6,602 nt of DNA from Lachnospiraceae bacterium (GCA_021204285.1 JAJPZP010000099.1:311-6912), one strand, 5' to 3'; shown: positions 1-5,619, numbered from the stretch's first letter. Program-made: numbers and translations. The notes: a model not told the origin generated them from the sequence alone.

Positions 1-1
1 C

Positions 2-541
2 TACGTCTGTTTTGGACCAAAAAATCTGGGCTTTTCTCTGGAGGAGGCCGAGAAGAAGGCACGCGAGGCATTGCGCATGGTCGGCATGGGAGAGGAGTAC
101 GAGAAAGCGTCTCCTTTCGAACTCTCCGGCGGGCAGAAGCGGCGTGTGGCGATCGCGGGCGTGCTCGCGATGGATCCGCAGGTGCTGATCCTCGATGAGC
201 CGACCGCGGGACTCGACCCGCGGGGACGCGACGAGATTCTGGATCAGATCAGCTATTTACAAAAGGAACGCGGGATCACGGTTGTGCTTGTCTCCCACAG
301 CATGGAGGACGTTGCACGCTATGTGGACCGCATTGTCGTCATGAATCAGGGCTCGGTTCGCCTTGACGGGACGCCGAAGGAGGTCTTCCGGCACTGGCGG
401 GAGCTGGAGGAGATCGGCCTTGCCGCTCCGCAGGTTACCTATCTGATGCAGGAACTGCGCGAGAAGGGCGCGGATGTGGATACGGATGCGACGACGGTGC
501 GCGAGGCGGCAGATTCCATCGAGCAGTGGCTGAAGGGTTGA
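2..541 (+). CDS. ecfA2: Energy-coupling factor transporter ATP-binding protein EcfA2, 5'-truncated by the window edge
   Basis: C-terminal 179 codons of an ABC ATPase that powers vitamin or metal uptake by ECF transporters, in the cytoplasm and bound to EcfT. The frame is open from base 2 and starts just after the Q-loop region, reading YVCFGPKNLGFSLEEAEKKA, which is typical of EcfA proteins. Visible motifs in order are the ABC signature LSGGQKRR, the Walker B strand with catalytic glutamate (VLILDEPTAGLDP, including the D-loop) and the switch histidine in VVLVSHSMED. The Walker A part and roughly 100 N-terminal residues lie upstream of the window. An internal TTG at 71 could look like a start, but homology continues upstream of it. 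The stop is 10 bases before ecfT, as expected for an operon. EcfA2 rather than EcfA1 is inferred from its position next to ecfT; the family itself is certain. Confidence 0.93.
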   Translation, partial: YVCFGPKNLGFSLEEAEKKAREALRMVGMGEEYEKASPFELSGGQKRRVAIAGVLAMDPQVLILDEPTAGLDPRGRDEILDQISYLQKERGITVVLVSHSMEDVARYVDRIVVMNQGSVRLDGTPKEVFRHWRELEEIGLAAPQVTYLMQELREKGADVDTDATTVREAADSIEQWLKG

Positions 542-551
542 AGGAGAGACT

Positions 552-1379
552 ATGATTCGTGACATTACACTGGGACAATATTATCCGGCGAAGTCTGTGA
601 TTCACAGGCTTGACCCGCGTGTGAAGCTTGTCGCGACGATGCTCTATATCGTCTCGCTTTTTGTGGCGAAGGGAATCGTCGGCTATGCCATTGCGACGAT
701 CTTTCTGGCGGTGATGATTCATCTGTCGACTGTGCCTTTCCGTTTTATGACAAAAGGGCTGAAGGCGATCATGATGCTTCTGATGATCACTGTGGTTTTC
801 AATCTGTTTCTGATCGACGGGGACGTGGTGCTCTGGCACTTTGGATTCCTCCGGATCACAGACAACGGCCTTCGGACCGCGATTTTCATGGCGATCCGCC
901 TGATTTATCTGATCATCGGTTCTTCGCTCATGACGCTGACGACGACGCCGAACGATCTGACGGATGGGCTGGAAAAGCTTCTTGGTCCCCTCAAGGTGCT
1001 GCATGTGCCGGTCCATGAGATCGCGATGATGATGTCGATTGCGCTGCGCTTCATTCCGATTTTGCTCGAGGAGACGGACAAGATCATGAAGGCGCAGATC
1101 GCCAGAGGCGCCGACTTCGAGAGCGGTGGCCTGATCAAGAAAGCGAAGGCGATGGTGCCGTTGCTCGTGCCGCTCTTTATCTCGGCTTTCTGCCGAGCCA
1201 ACGATCTGGCGATGGCGATGGAAGCGCGCTGCTACCACGGTGGCGAGGGGCGCACAAAGATGAAGCCGCTGCATTACTCCAGTCTTGACCGCACGGCCTA
1301 TGTGGCGATCTGGGGCTATCTCGCGGTCATGCTTGTATGCGGAAGACTGCTCTACAACTGGCTTCCGATCCCGTTTTAA
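552..1379 (+). CDS. ecfT: Energy-coupling factor transporter transmembrane protein EcfT
   Basis: 275-residue membrane protein that couples ATP hydrolysis by EcfA1/EcfA2 to substrate-binding S subunits. The start ATG has an AAGGAG ribosome site at 541-546, five bases upstream. Hydrophobic segments are visible at about residues 25-57, 71-88, 108-130 and 200-213, with a last one near 250-266. The cytoplasmic coupling helices carry the two family motifs. The first is canonical Ala-Arg-Gly (residues 184-186, in AQIARGADFESGG). The second reads Ala-Arg-Cys (225-227, in AMEARCYHGGEGRT) rather than Ala-Arg-Gly. Length is normal for the family. It lies between ecfA2 and truA, the usual Firmicute order. 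With no dedicated S subunit nearby, it is probably a shared group II ECF module. Confidence 0.95.
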   Translation: MIRDITLGQYYPAKSVIHRLDPRVKLVATMLYIVSLFVAKGIVGYAIATIFLAVMIHLSTVPFRFMTKGLKAIMMLLMITVVFNLFLIDGDVVLWHFGFLRITDNGLRTAIFMAIRLIYLIIGSSLMTLTTTPNDLTDGLEKLLGPLKVLHVPVHEIAMMMSIALRFIPILLEETDKIMKAQIARGADFESGGLIKKAKAMVPLLVPLFISAFCRANDLAMAMEARCYHGGEGRTKMKPLHYSSLDRTAYVAIWGYLAVMLVCGRLLYNWLPIPF

Positions 1380-1412
1380 GTCACTTATCAATAGATTTTT
1401 TTGTTCCAGACT

Positions 1413-1417
1413 GGGAG
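1413..1417 (+). promoter_or_regulatory. Ribosome binding site that fixes the truA start
   Basis: GGGAG lies 9 bases before the ATG at 1427. It supports that start over an in-frame upstream ATG at 1337 that lies inside ecfT. Confidence 0.55.
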
Positions 1418-1426
1418 TTTGGATTC

Positions 1427-2185
1427 ATGAGGAGAATCAGACTGGTCGTCGCCTACGACGGGACCAATTATCAGGGATGGCAGATTCAGAAGAACGGCGA
1501 GACGATCGAGCGGGCGCTGAACCGCGCGCTTGCTGAACTGACCGGGGAGGACATCCATGTGCACGGTGCGAGCCGGACGGACTCCGGTGTGCACGCAATG
1601 GGCAATCTCGCGGTTTTTGACACGGAGGCGCGGATGGCGGCGGATAAGTTTTCCTATGCACTGAACCAGCGTCTGCCGGAGGATATCCGCATCCAGCACT
1701 CCTGTGAGGTGCCGCCGGACTATCATCCGCGCTACCGGAAGACGGTGAAGACCTACGAGTACCGCATCCTGAACCGGGAATTTCCGCTTCCGGCATACCG
1801 CCTGAACACGTATTTTGTCTACTATCCGCTCGACGAGGAGCGCATGCGCCGCGGTGCGGCATACCTGGTCGGTGAGCATGATTTTCAGAGTTTCTGTGCG
1901 GCGGGCGCGCAGGTGAAGACGACGGTGCGCACGATTTATGATCTGACGGTGGAGCGACAGGGGGAGCTTCTCACAATCCGCGTCCGTGGAAACGGCTTCC
2001 TGTATAACATGGTCCGTATCATTGCCGGAACTCTGATCCGCGTCGGAAACGGTGACTGGGAGCCGGACTATGTAAAGACCATCCTTGAAGCCCGCGACCG
2101 GACGCTCGCCGGCCCGACCGCGCCCGCGAAGGGGCTGACGCTGATGAGTATCATGGACGAGGCGAAAGAGGTTTTTTTTCATTGA
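1427..2185 (+). CDS. truA: tRNA pseudouridine(38-40) synthase TruA
   Basis: 252-residue cytoplasmic enzyme that isomerises uridines 38-40 in the anticodon stem-loop of many tRNAs to pseudouridine. The N terminus MRRIRLVVAYDGTNYQGWQI is the classic TruA opening, with the first strand followed by the YDG and GWQ motifs. The catalytic aspartate is Asp52 in GASRTDSGVHA. Further family blocks are YRKTVKTYEYRI, HDFQSFCAAG and the C-terminal GNGFLYNMVRIIAGTLI. I chose the ATG at 1427 because homology begins there and GGGAG lies 9 bases upstream. The longer frame from 1337 would overlap ecfT by about 40 bases and add a non-homologous extension. The 47-base gap after ecfT shows no terminator, so it probably belongs to the ecf operon. 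Its TGA stop lies inside the -35 box of the following tRNA promoter. Confidence 0.96.
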   Translation: MRRIRLVVAYDGTNYQGWQIQKNGETIERALNRALAELTGEDIHVHGASRTDSGVHAMGNLAVFDTEARMAADKFSYALNQRLPEDIRIQHSCEVPPDYHPRYRKTVKTYEYRILNREFPLPAYRLNTYFVYYPLDEERMRRGAAYLVGEHDFQSFCAAGAQVKTTVRTIYDLTVERQGELLTIRVRGNGFLYNMVRIIAGTLIRVGNGDWEPDYVKTILEARDRTLAGPTAPAKGLTLMSIMDEAKEVFFH

Positions 2186-2226
2186 CACGTTTTGCAAATT
2201 GTGCTATAGTATCCAAGTGTCAATGA
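2179..2226. repeat. Perfect 10-bp inverted repeat bracketing the tRNA promoter
   Basis: TCATTGACAC at 2179-2188 is exactly complementary, in reverse, to GTGTCAATGA at 2217-2226, with 28 bases between. The left arm covers most of the -35 box and the right arm starts at the predicted transcription start. It may be an operator-like site or chance; the function is unknown. Confidence 0.6.
2182..2210 (+). promoter_or_regulatory. Sigma-A type promoter of the tRNA-Trp gene
   Basis: A perfect -35 TTGACA (2182-2187), a 17-base spacer and -10 TATAGT (2205-2210), with an extended -10 TG at 2202-2203. The expected start is near 2217, about 15 bases before the mature tRNA. The -35 box contains the truA TGA stop. 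The promoter sits within a perfect 10-bp inverted repeat (2179-2188 and 2217-2226). Confidence 0.88.
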
Positions 2227-2231
2227 CGCGT

Positions 2232-2304
2232 AGGGATATAGTTCAGTCGGTAGAACGTTGGTCTCCAAAACCAAATGTCGAGGGTTCGAGTCCTTCTGTC
2301 CCTG
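2232..2304 (+). tRNA. trnW: tRNA-Trp (anticodon CCA)
   Basis: A 73-base tRNA that folds fully by eye. The acceptor stem AGGGATA pairs with TGTCCCT (2297-2303), with one T-G pair. The D arm is GTTC/GAAC with the loop AGTCGGTA. The anticodon arm is TTGGT/ACCAA with loop CTCCAAA, giving anticodon CCA (Trp). The variable region is ATGTC, and the T arm is GAGGG/CCTTC around TTCGAGT. The discriminator base is G (2304), as usual for bacterial tRNA-Trp. The CCA tail is not encoded (CTT follows), so it must be added by CCA nucleotidyltransferase. It has its own promoter and terminator and is apparently a single-gene unit. Confidence 0.97.
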
Positions 2305-2308
2305 CTTC

Positions 2309-2339
2309 TGGCTTCGGCAGTGTGCCGGAGCCATTTTTT
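2309..2339 (+). terminator. Rho-independent terminator after tRNA-Trp
   Basis: An 11-bp stem, TGGCTTCGGCA (2309-2319) with TGCCGGAGCCA (2323-2333), has one T-G pair and a GTG loop. Six T residues follow at 2334-2339. It ends the tRNA transcript five bases after the mature 3' end. Confidence 0.92.
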
Positions 2340-2365
2340 GTGTCAGAATTTGCGTAAACGACAGT

Positions 2366-2394
2366 TTTACATTTGACTGAAAAAGTGCTATAGT
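2366..2394 (+). promoter_or_regulatory. Sigma-A type promoter of the DUF1653-mrp unit
   Basis: -35 TTTACA (2366-2371), a 17-base spacer and -10 TATAGT (2389-2394), with an extended -10 TG at 2386-2387. The expected start is near 2401, giving a leader of about 16-25 bases. It shares the exact 11-mer GTGCTATAGTA with the tRNA-Trp promoter. Confidence 0.8.
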
Positions 2395-2425
2395 AGAGCG
2401 GAGACGGAGAAAGGAAGTGAAGGCC

Positions 2426-3025
2426 ATGAGGGAGGTCAGGGCCGGACAGTTCTACAGACATTTCAAGGGTGGTACGTACCAGACGCTGGCGGTGGCGGAA
2501 CATACGGAGACCGGGGAGCGATTGGTGGTTTACCAGGCGCTGTACGGAGATTTCAGGGTCTATGCGCGGCCTTACGATATGTTTGTGAGCGAGGTGGATC
2601 GCGAAAAATATCCGCAGGCAGAGCAGAGATATCGCTTCGAGGAGATCGAGCCGCAGAGTGCCAGGCAGGAGCGTGAGGGGAGCATTGAACCGAAAGGCAG
2701 TGCGCCGGAGCGCGAAACCATGACGGCACAGACGTCGGAAGGCAGAGAAACAGGATCAGAAAATAGTGCGGCGAAGCCGGAAGGGCATACATACGCGGAG
2801 GATGAAGTCAATCCGATTTTGCTGGAATTCCTCGACGCAGACACGTTGGAGGAGAAGATGCACATCCTGATCCGCTACCGGAACCAGATGGATGAGAGCC
2901 TGCTGAACAGCATTGCGATTGCGCTGGACGTTGTGGTTGAAAAGAAGGGCGTCCAGGAAAAATACGATGAAATTCTGACCTGTATTTCCACGATGAAGCG
3001 TTTTGAGACGACGCGTCTTCGCTGA
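2426..3025 (+). CDS. DUF1653 domain protein with C-terminal helical region
   Basis: 199-residue protein of unknown biochemical role, predicted cytoplasmic because it has no signal or membrane segment. Residues about 1-75 match the small DUF1653 beta-rich domain, with the hallmark stretches YRHFKGGTYQ, HTETGERLVVYQALYGD and RPYDMFVSEVD. Residues about 76-125 are a low-complexity, charged Glu/Ser/Gln-rich linker. Residues about 126-199 look alpha-helical (from VNPILLEFLDADTLEEKMHI) and may be a second small domain. Stand-alone DUF1653 proteins are often under 100 residues, so this is an extended form. I chose the ATG at 2426 because the family commonly begins MREV. A GTG at 2417 in the same frame, with GGAGA at 2406-2410, is a real alternative adding three residues. 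It is followed after 28 bases by mrp, probably co-transcribed. Confidence 0.85.
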   Translation: MREVRAGQFYRHFKGGTYQTLAVAEHTETGERLVVYQALYGDFRVYARPYDMFVSEVDREKYPQAEQRYRFEEIEPQSARQEREGSIEPKGSAPERETMTAQTSEGRETGSENSAAKPEGHTYAEDEVNPILLEFLDADTLEEKMHILIRYRNQMDESLLNSIAIALDVVVEKKGVQEKYDEILTCISTMKRFETTRLR

Positions 3026-3040
3026 ACGGACAAAGAAAAA

Positions 3041-3047
3041 GAGGAGA
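3041..3047 (+). promoter_or_regulatory. Ribosome binding site that fixes the mrp start
   Basis: GAGGAGA lies six bases before the ATG at 3054. It favours that start over an in-frame upstream codon at 3003, inside the preceding gene. Confidence 0.75.
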
Positions 3048-3053
3048 GACGAT

Positions 3054-3893
3054 ATGGCTGAGAAATCATGCAGTAATACAGGCTGTACAAAAGAGAGCTG
3101 CGAGGGATGTCCGAGTGCCGCGAAGCCGCAGAGCATGCTCGCGGAGCCGAACGCGGCATCCCATGTGAAGAAAGTGATCGCCGTTGTGAGCGGAAAGGGC
3201 GGTGTCGGAAAATCGATGATTACCGCTTCGCTGGCGAATCTCATGAAAAAACAGGGTTATGCGGTGGGGATTCTTGACGCGGACATTACAGGCCCTTCGA
3301 TCCCGAAAATGTATGGGATTCACGGCCCGGCGGAGGCGGTCGGAGAGGATATTATCCCCATAGTGACGGAGAATGGCCTTCCTGTCATGTCGATCAATCT
3401 GCTGCTGCCGGACGAGGAGTCGCCGGTCATCTGGCGCGGACCGATCCTTGCGAATATGGTCAAGCAGTTCTGGAGTAATGTGGTCTGGGGTGAGCTTGAC
3501 TATCTCTTTGTGGATATGCCGCCGGGAACCGGCGATGTGCCGCTGACCGTGTTTCAGTCCCTGCCCGTCGACGGTATTATCGTTGTGACTTCCCCGCAGG
3601 ATCTGGTTAGTCTGATCGTAAAGAAGGCGCTGAATATGGCGAAGAGCATGCACATTCCCGTGCTCAGCCTGGTGGAAAACTACAGTTATGTGGTCTGCCC
3701 GGACTGCGGGAAGGAGATGCATATTTTCGGGGAGAGCGGCATCGAGGAGCTGGCGGACGAGGTCGGATTGCCGGTGCTCGGACAGGTCCCGATCGAGCCG
3801 AAGTTTGCGGAACTTGCGAATGGAAGCTTTGCAGAGGCAGAGAATGCATATCTGACCGCGGCGGAGGATCTGCTGATCGCGCTGCGGGGGTAA
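3054..3893 (+). CDS. Mrp/NBP35-family iron-sulfur cluster carrier ATPase
   Basis: 279-residue cytoplasmic P-loop protein of the Mrp/ApbC/NBP35 family, which binds [4Fe-4S] clusters and transfers them to apoproteins. The N-terminal 20 residues hold four cysteines (6, 11, 16, 19), a possible cluster-binding segment. The deviant Walker A GKGGVGKS (47-54) has the signature lysine of the MinD/Mrp class. Switch I is DADITGPSIPKM (75-86) and switch II is DMPPGTGD (154-161). The C-terminal CPDC pair (215-218) is the family cluster ligand that bridges the dimer. There is no N-terminal MIP18/DUF59 domain, unlike many Mrp proteins. A start at 3003 would lie inside the previous gene; ATG 3054 has GAGGAGA six bases upstream. 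The family is certain; the name apbC or mrp and the client proteins are not. Confidence 0.93.
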   Translation: MAEKSCSNTGCTKESCEGCPSAAKPQSMLAEPNAASHVKKVIAVVSGKGGVGKSMITASLANLMKKQGYAVGILDADITGPSIPKMYGIHGPAEAVGEDIIPIVTENGLPVMSINLLLPDEESPVIWRGPILANMVKQFWSNVVWGELDYLFVDMPPGTGDVPLTVFQSLPVDGIIVVTSPQDLVSLIVKKALNMAKSMHIPVLSLVENYSYVVCPDCGKEMHIFGESGIEELADEVGLPVLGQVPIEPKFAELANGSFAEAENAYLTAAEDLLIALRG

Positions 3894-3985
3894 GACAATC
3901 ATCTGAGAGAAAATTTTGCTCAGGCATATCGGACGAGGATGGCGAGGACGCAGGCGAATAAACCGGCGGGTCGGGTGAAAATCAG

Positions 3986-4014
3986 TTGACAATCCTGTGA
4001 TTCAGTTGTAAGAT
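3986..4014 (+). promoter_or_regulatory. Strong promoter-like site in the mrp to ATP-grasp intergenic region
   Basis: -35 TTGACA (3986-3991), a 17-base spacer and -10 TAAGAT (4009-4014). The expected start is near 4021. No gene follows directly; an intrinsic terminator ends at 4063. It could make a very short RNA of about 40 bases, or be the relic of a lost gene. Confidence 0.6.
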
Positions 4015-4032
4015 ATTTTGTGAAGTGACAAG

Positions 4033-4063
4033 GGCGTCCCTGGAAACAGAGGACGCCTTTTTT
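4033..4063 (+). terminator. Rho-independent terminator with GAAA tetraloop
   Basis: The stem GGCGTCC (4033-4039) pairs with GGACGCC (4051-4057). It continues as CTG/CAG (4040-4042, 4047-4049) closed by a GAAA tetraloop, with one bulged A at 4050. Six T residues follow at 4058-4063. It would end transcripts from mrp and from the promoter at 3986-4014. Confidence 0.92.
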
Positions 4064-4067
4064 GCGA

Positions 4068-4279
4068 TATAAAAGTCGATTGCTACGCTCTACGAGCAGC
4101 TACGCATAAGTTCGGCCACGAAAATCAAAGATTTTCTGCCTCACTTATCTCGCAATCGCCGCCTGCATTCGCAATCCGCGCTATCGCGCTACTTGCTCAT
4201 ACAGGCTAGTCCGTCCGATGTCTATGTGTCCTTGCATGCAAGCATGCAGTCCACATAGCCGCCGTCCGGGACTTTTATA
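4068..4279. repeat. Palindrome-rich element with 10-bp terminal inverted repeats (MITE-like)
   Basis: The 212-base block is bounded by TATAAAAGTC (4068-4077) and its exact reverse complement GACTTTTATA (4270-4279). Inside are several nested hairpins. CGATTGC/GCAATCG (4077-4083, 4152-4158) encloses GCTC/GAGC (4087-4097). It also encloses a long hairpin of ATAAGT/ACTTAT, GGC/GCC and GAAAATC/GATTTTC (4106-4148). A second hairpin has GCCTG/CAGGC, GCAA/TTGC and GCGC/GCGC with symmetric internal loops (4161-4206). A third has CTATGTG/CACATAG and TGCATG/CATGCA (4222-4258). There is no credible open reading frame or ribosome site. The ends begin and finish with TA, which would fit insertion at TA as for IS630/Tc1-type MITEs, but no transposase is present to prove this. 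A structured RNA is the alternative. Confidence 0.72.
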
Positions 4280-4281
4280 GT
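4276..4281 (+). promoter_or_regulatory. Possible -10 box at the right end of the palindromic element
   Basis: TATAGT overlaps the last four bases of the right terminal repeat and lies 24 bases before the ATP-grasp start codon. No good -35 box lies 16-18 bases upstream (ACATAG is found at the 17-base spacing). It is therefore only a candidate promoter element for the downstream cluster. Confidence 0.3.
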
Positions 4282-4291
4282 ATGTGCAGCG

Positions 4292-4296
4292 AGGGG
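4292..4296 (+). promoter_or_regulatory. Ribosome binding site of the ATP-grasp gene
   Basis: AGGGG lies nine bases before the ATG at 4306. Two in-frame TGA stops at 4297-4302 rule out any longer N terminus, so this site and the start are well fixed. Confidence 0.65.
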
Positions 4297-4305
4297 TGAT
4301 GAGAA

Positions 4306-5619
4306 ATGTATGAACTGTTGGACCATGCAGACAGCATGAACCGCCTGCTGGCGCGCTACGGCGTCCGCTTCGGTATTTACAAGAACGGCACGTTCAAAGA
4401 GCAGCTGTTTCCCTACGACGCGATTCCGCGCGTCATCATGAAGGACGAGTTCGCGTATCTCGAGAAGGGCCTGATTCAGCGGGTGGACGCGCTGAACGCC
4501 TTCCTGCGTGACGTCTACGGCGAGAAGCAGATCGTGAAGGACGGCGTGATCCCGGAGGACTTTGTCTTTGCCTCATCGGGCTATCTGCCGCAGTGTGAGG
4601 GCATCTGCCCGCCGAAGGGCATCTACAGCCATATTTCCGGCATTGATCTGGTGAAGGGCAAGGACGGCATCTGGTATATCCTGGAGGACAACCTCAGGAT
4701 TCCCTCGGGCGCGTCCTACCCGCTGATCGCGCGGGAGATGAGCCGCAGGGCGAGCCCGAATACCTTCCGCAGGAATGCGGTTGTCGACAACAGGAACTAC
4801 GCGGAGCTCTTAAGCGAGACGATGGAGAATGTGAACTGCGGCGGCATCGCTGTGATCATGACACCGGGCCGCTACAACGCCGCCTACTTCGAGCATTCTT
4901 ATCTCGCAGAGCGGACGCACAGCGTGCTGGCGACCTGCAACGAGCTTTTCGTTGAGGACAATGTCCTCTATTATAAGGATTACCGCAGCGAGCGGCAGCG
5001 GGTGGGCGTGCTCTACCGCCGTCTTTCCGACGAGTATCTCGACCCGACGACCTTCCTGCCGGAGTCGCTGATCGGCGTGCCGAACCTGATGGCGGCCTAC
5101 CGCGCCGGAAATGTGGCGATCGTCAATGCGCCGGGCAACGGCGTGGCCGACGACAAGGGCATCTACTATTTTGTGCCGAAGATGATCCGCTATTATCTCG
5201 ATGAGGAGCCGATTCTGAAGAATGCGCCGACCTACCTGCCCTTCTATGAAGAAGACCGGAAGTACGTGCTGGAGAATCTGCCGAAGCTCGTCGTGAAGGA
5301 CGTGGCGGAGGCCGGCGGCTACGGCGTGATCTTTGGGCGCGACCTGTCAGAGGAAAAGCTGGCGGAAATGCGCGCGCTGATTGAGCGGGAGAGCCGCCGC
5401 TTCATCGCGCAGGAGGTCATTGATTTCATGGATCTGGAGATCATGGACGAGGGGAAGATTGTCGAGCGCAAGGCCGACCTTCGCGCTTTCGTATTGTCAG
5501 GAAAGGAGACGAAGGTCTGGGCGAGCGGCCTCACCCGCTTTACCAGGGATCCGAAGTCCTTCGTCGTCAACTCATCGCAGGGAGGGGGTTTCAAGGACAC
5601 ATGGGTGCTGTCTCGATAG
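4306..5619 (+). CDS. Circularly permuted ATP-grasp protein (DUF404/DUF407, CP_ATPgrasp type)
   Basis: 437-residue predicted cytoplasmic ligase. ATP-grasp enzymes join a carboxylate to an amine or thiol through an acyl-phosphate; the substrate here is unknown. Recognisable blocks in order are GVRFGIY (19-25), LFPYDAIPRVI (34-44), HISGIDLVKGKDG (109-121), LEDNLRIPSGASYPL (126-140), VNAPGNGVADDKGIYYFVPK (273-292), VVKDVAEAGGYGV (329-341), DLRAFVLSG (391-399) and the C-terminal SSQGGGFKDTWVL, which closes nearly all family members. Homology starts almost at residue 1, so the N-terminal extension of many proteobacterial relatives is missing. Upstream in-frame stops show this is not a wrong start. 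The last 19 bases overlap the next gene, suggesting coupled translation. The family is certain; the reaction is inferred. Confidence 0.92.
   Translation: MYELLDHADSMNRLLARYGVRFGIYKNGTFKEQLFPYDAIPRVIMKDEFAYLEKGLIQRVDALNAFLRDVYGEKQIVKDGVIPEDFVFASSGYLPQCEGICPPKGIYSHISGIDLVKGKDGIWYILEDNLRIPSGASYPLIAREMSRRASPNTFRRNAVVDNRNYAELLSETMENVNCGGIAVIMTPGRYNAAYFEHSYLAERTHSVLATCNELFVEDNVLYYKDYRSERQRVGVLYRRLSDEYLDPTTFLPESLIGVPNLMAAYRAGNVAIVNAPGNGVADDKGIYYFVPKMIRYYLDEEPILKNAPTYLPFYEEDRKYVLENLPKLVVKDVAEAGGYGVIFGRDLSEEKLAEMRALIERESRRFIAQEVIDFMDLEIMDEGKIVERKADLRAFVLSGKETKVWASGLTRFTRDPKSFVVNSSQGGGFKDTWVLSR

Noticed and set aside
435..1391. Long reverse-strand open frame opposite ecfT
   Set aside because: It is rich in His and Arg, has no family resemblance, and lies antisense to a clear ecfT. 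Such frames are common by-products of GC-rich codon use.
1337..1426. Upstream in-frame start for truA
   Set aside because: It would overlap ecfT and add a stretch without TruA homology. The ATG at 1427 has a ribosome site and the classic N terminus.
2373..2378. TTGACT as the -35 box for the DUF1653 gene
   Set aside because: It is only 10 bases from the -10 box; TTTACA at 2366-2371 has the proper 17-base spacing.
2179..2503. Reverse-strand open frames across the tRNA, one encoding a protein with GLEPSTFGFGDQRSTD
   Set aside because: This peptide is the well-known false translation of the antisense of a tRNA gene. The frames cover the tRNA, its terminator and two promoters.
3003..3053. Upstream in-frame start for mrp
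   Set aside because: It lies inside the DUF1653 gene, while GAGGAGA is correctly placed for the ATG at 3054.
3903..3923. Hairpin CTGAG/CTCAG just after mrp as a terminator
   Set aside because: The stem is only five base pairs, the interior is A/T-rich and no T run follows. The terminator at 4033-4063 is far stronger.
3066..3992. Long reverse-strand open frame opposite mrp
   Set aside because: Arg/His-rich composition with no recognisable domain; the forward strand encodes an unmistakable Mrp protein.
4068..4279. CRISPR array or riboswitch of a known class in the structured block
   Set aside because: There are no regularly spaced direct repeats, and I cannot match the hairpins to a riboswitch core I know. 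Terminal inverted repeats fit a palindromic element better.
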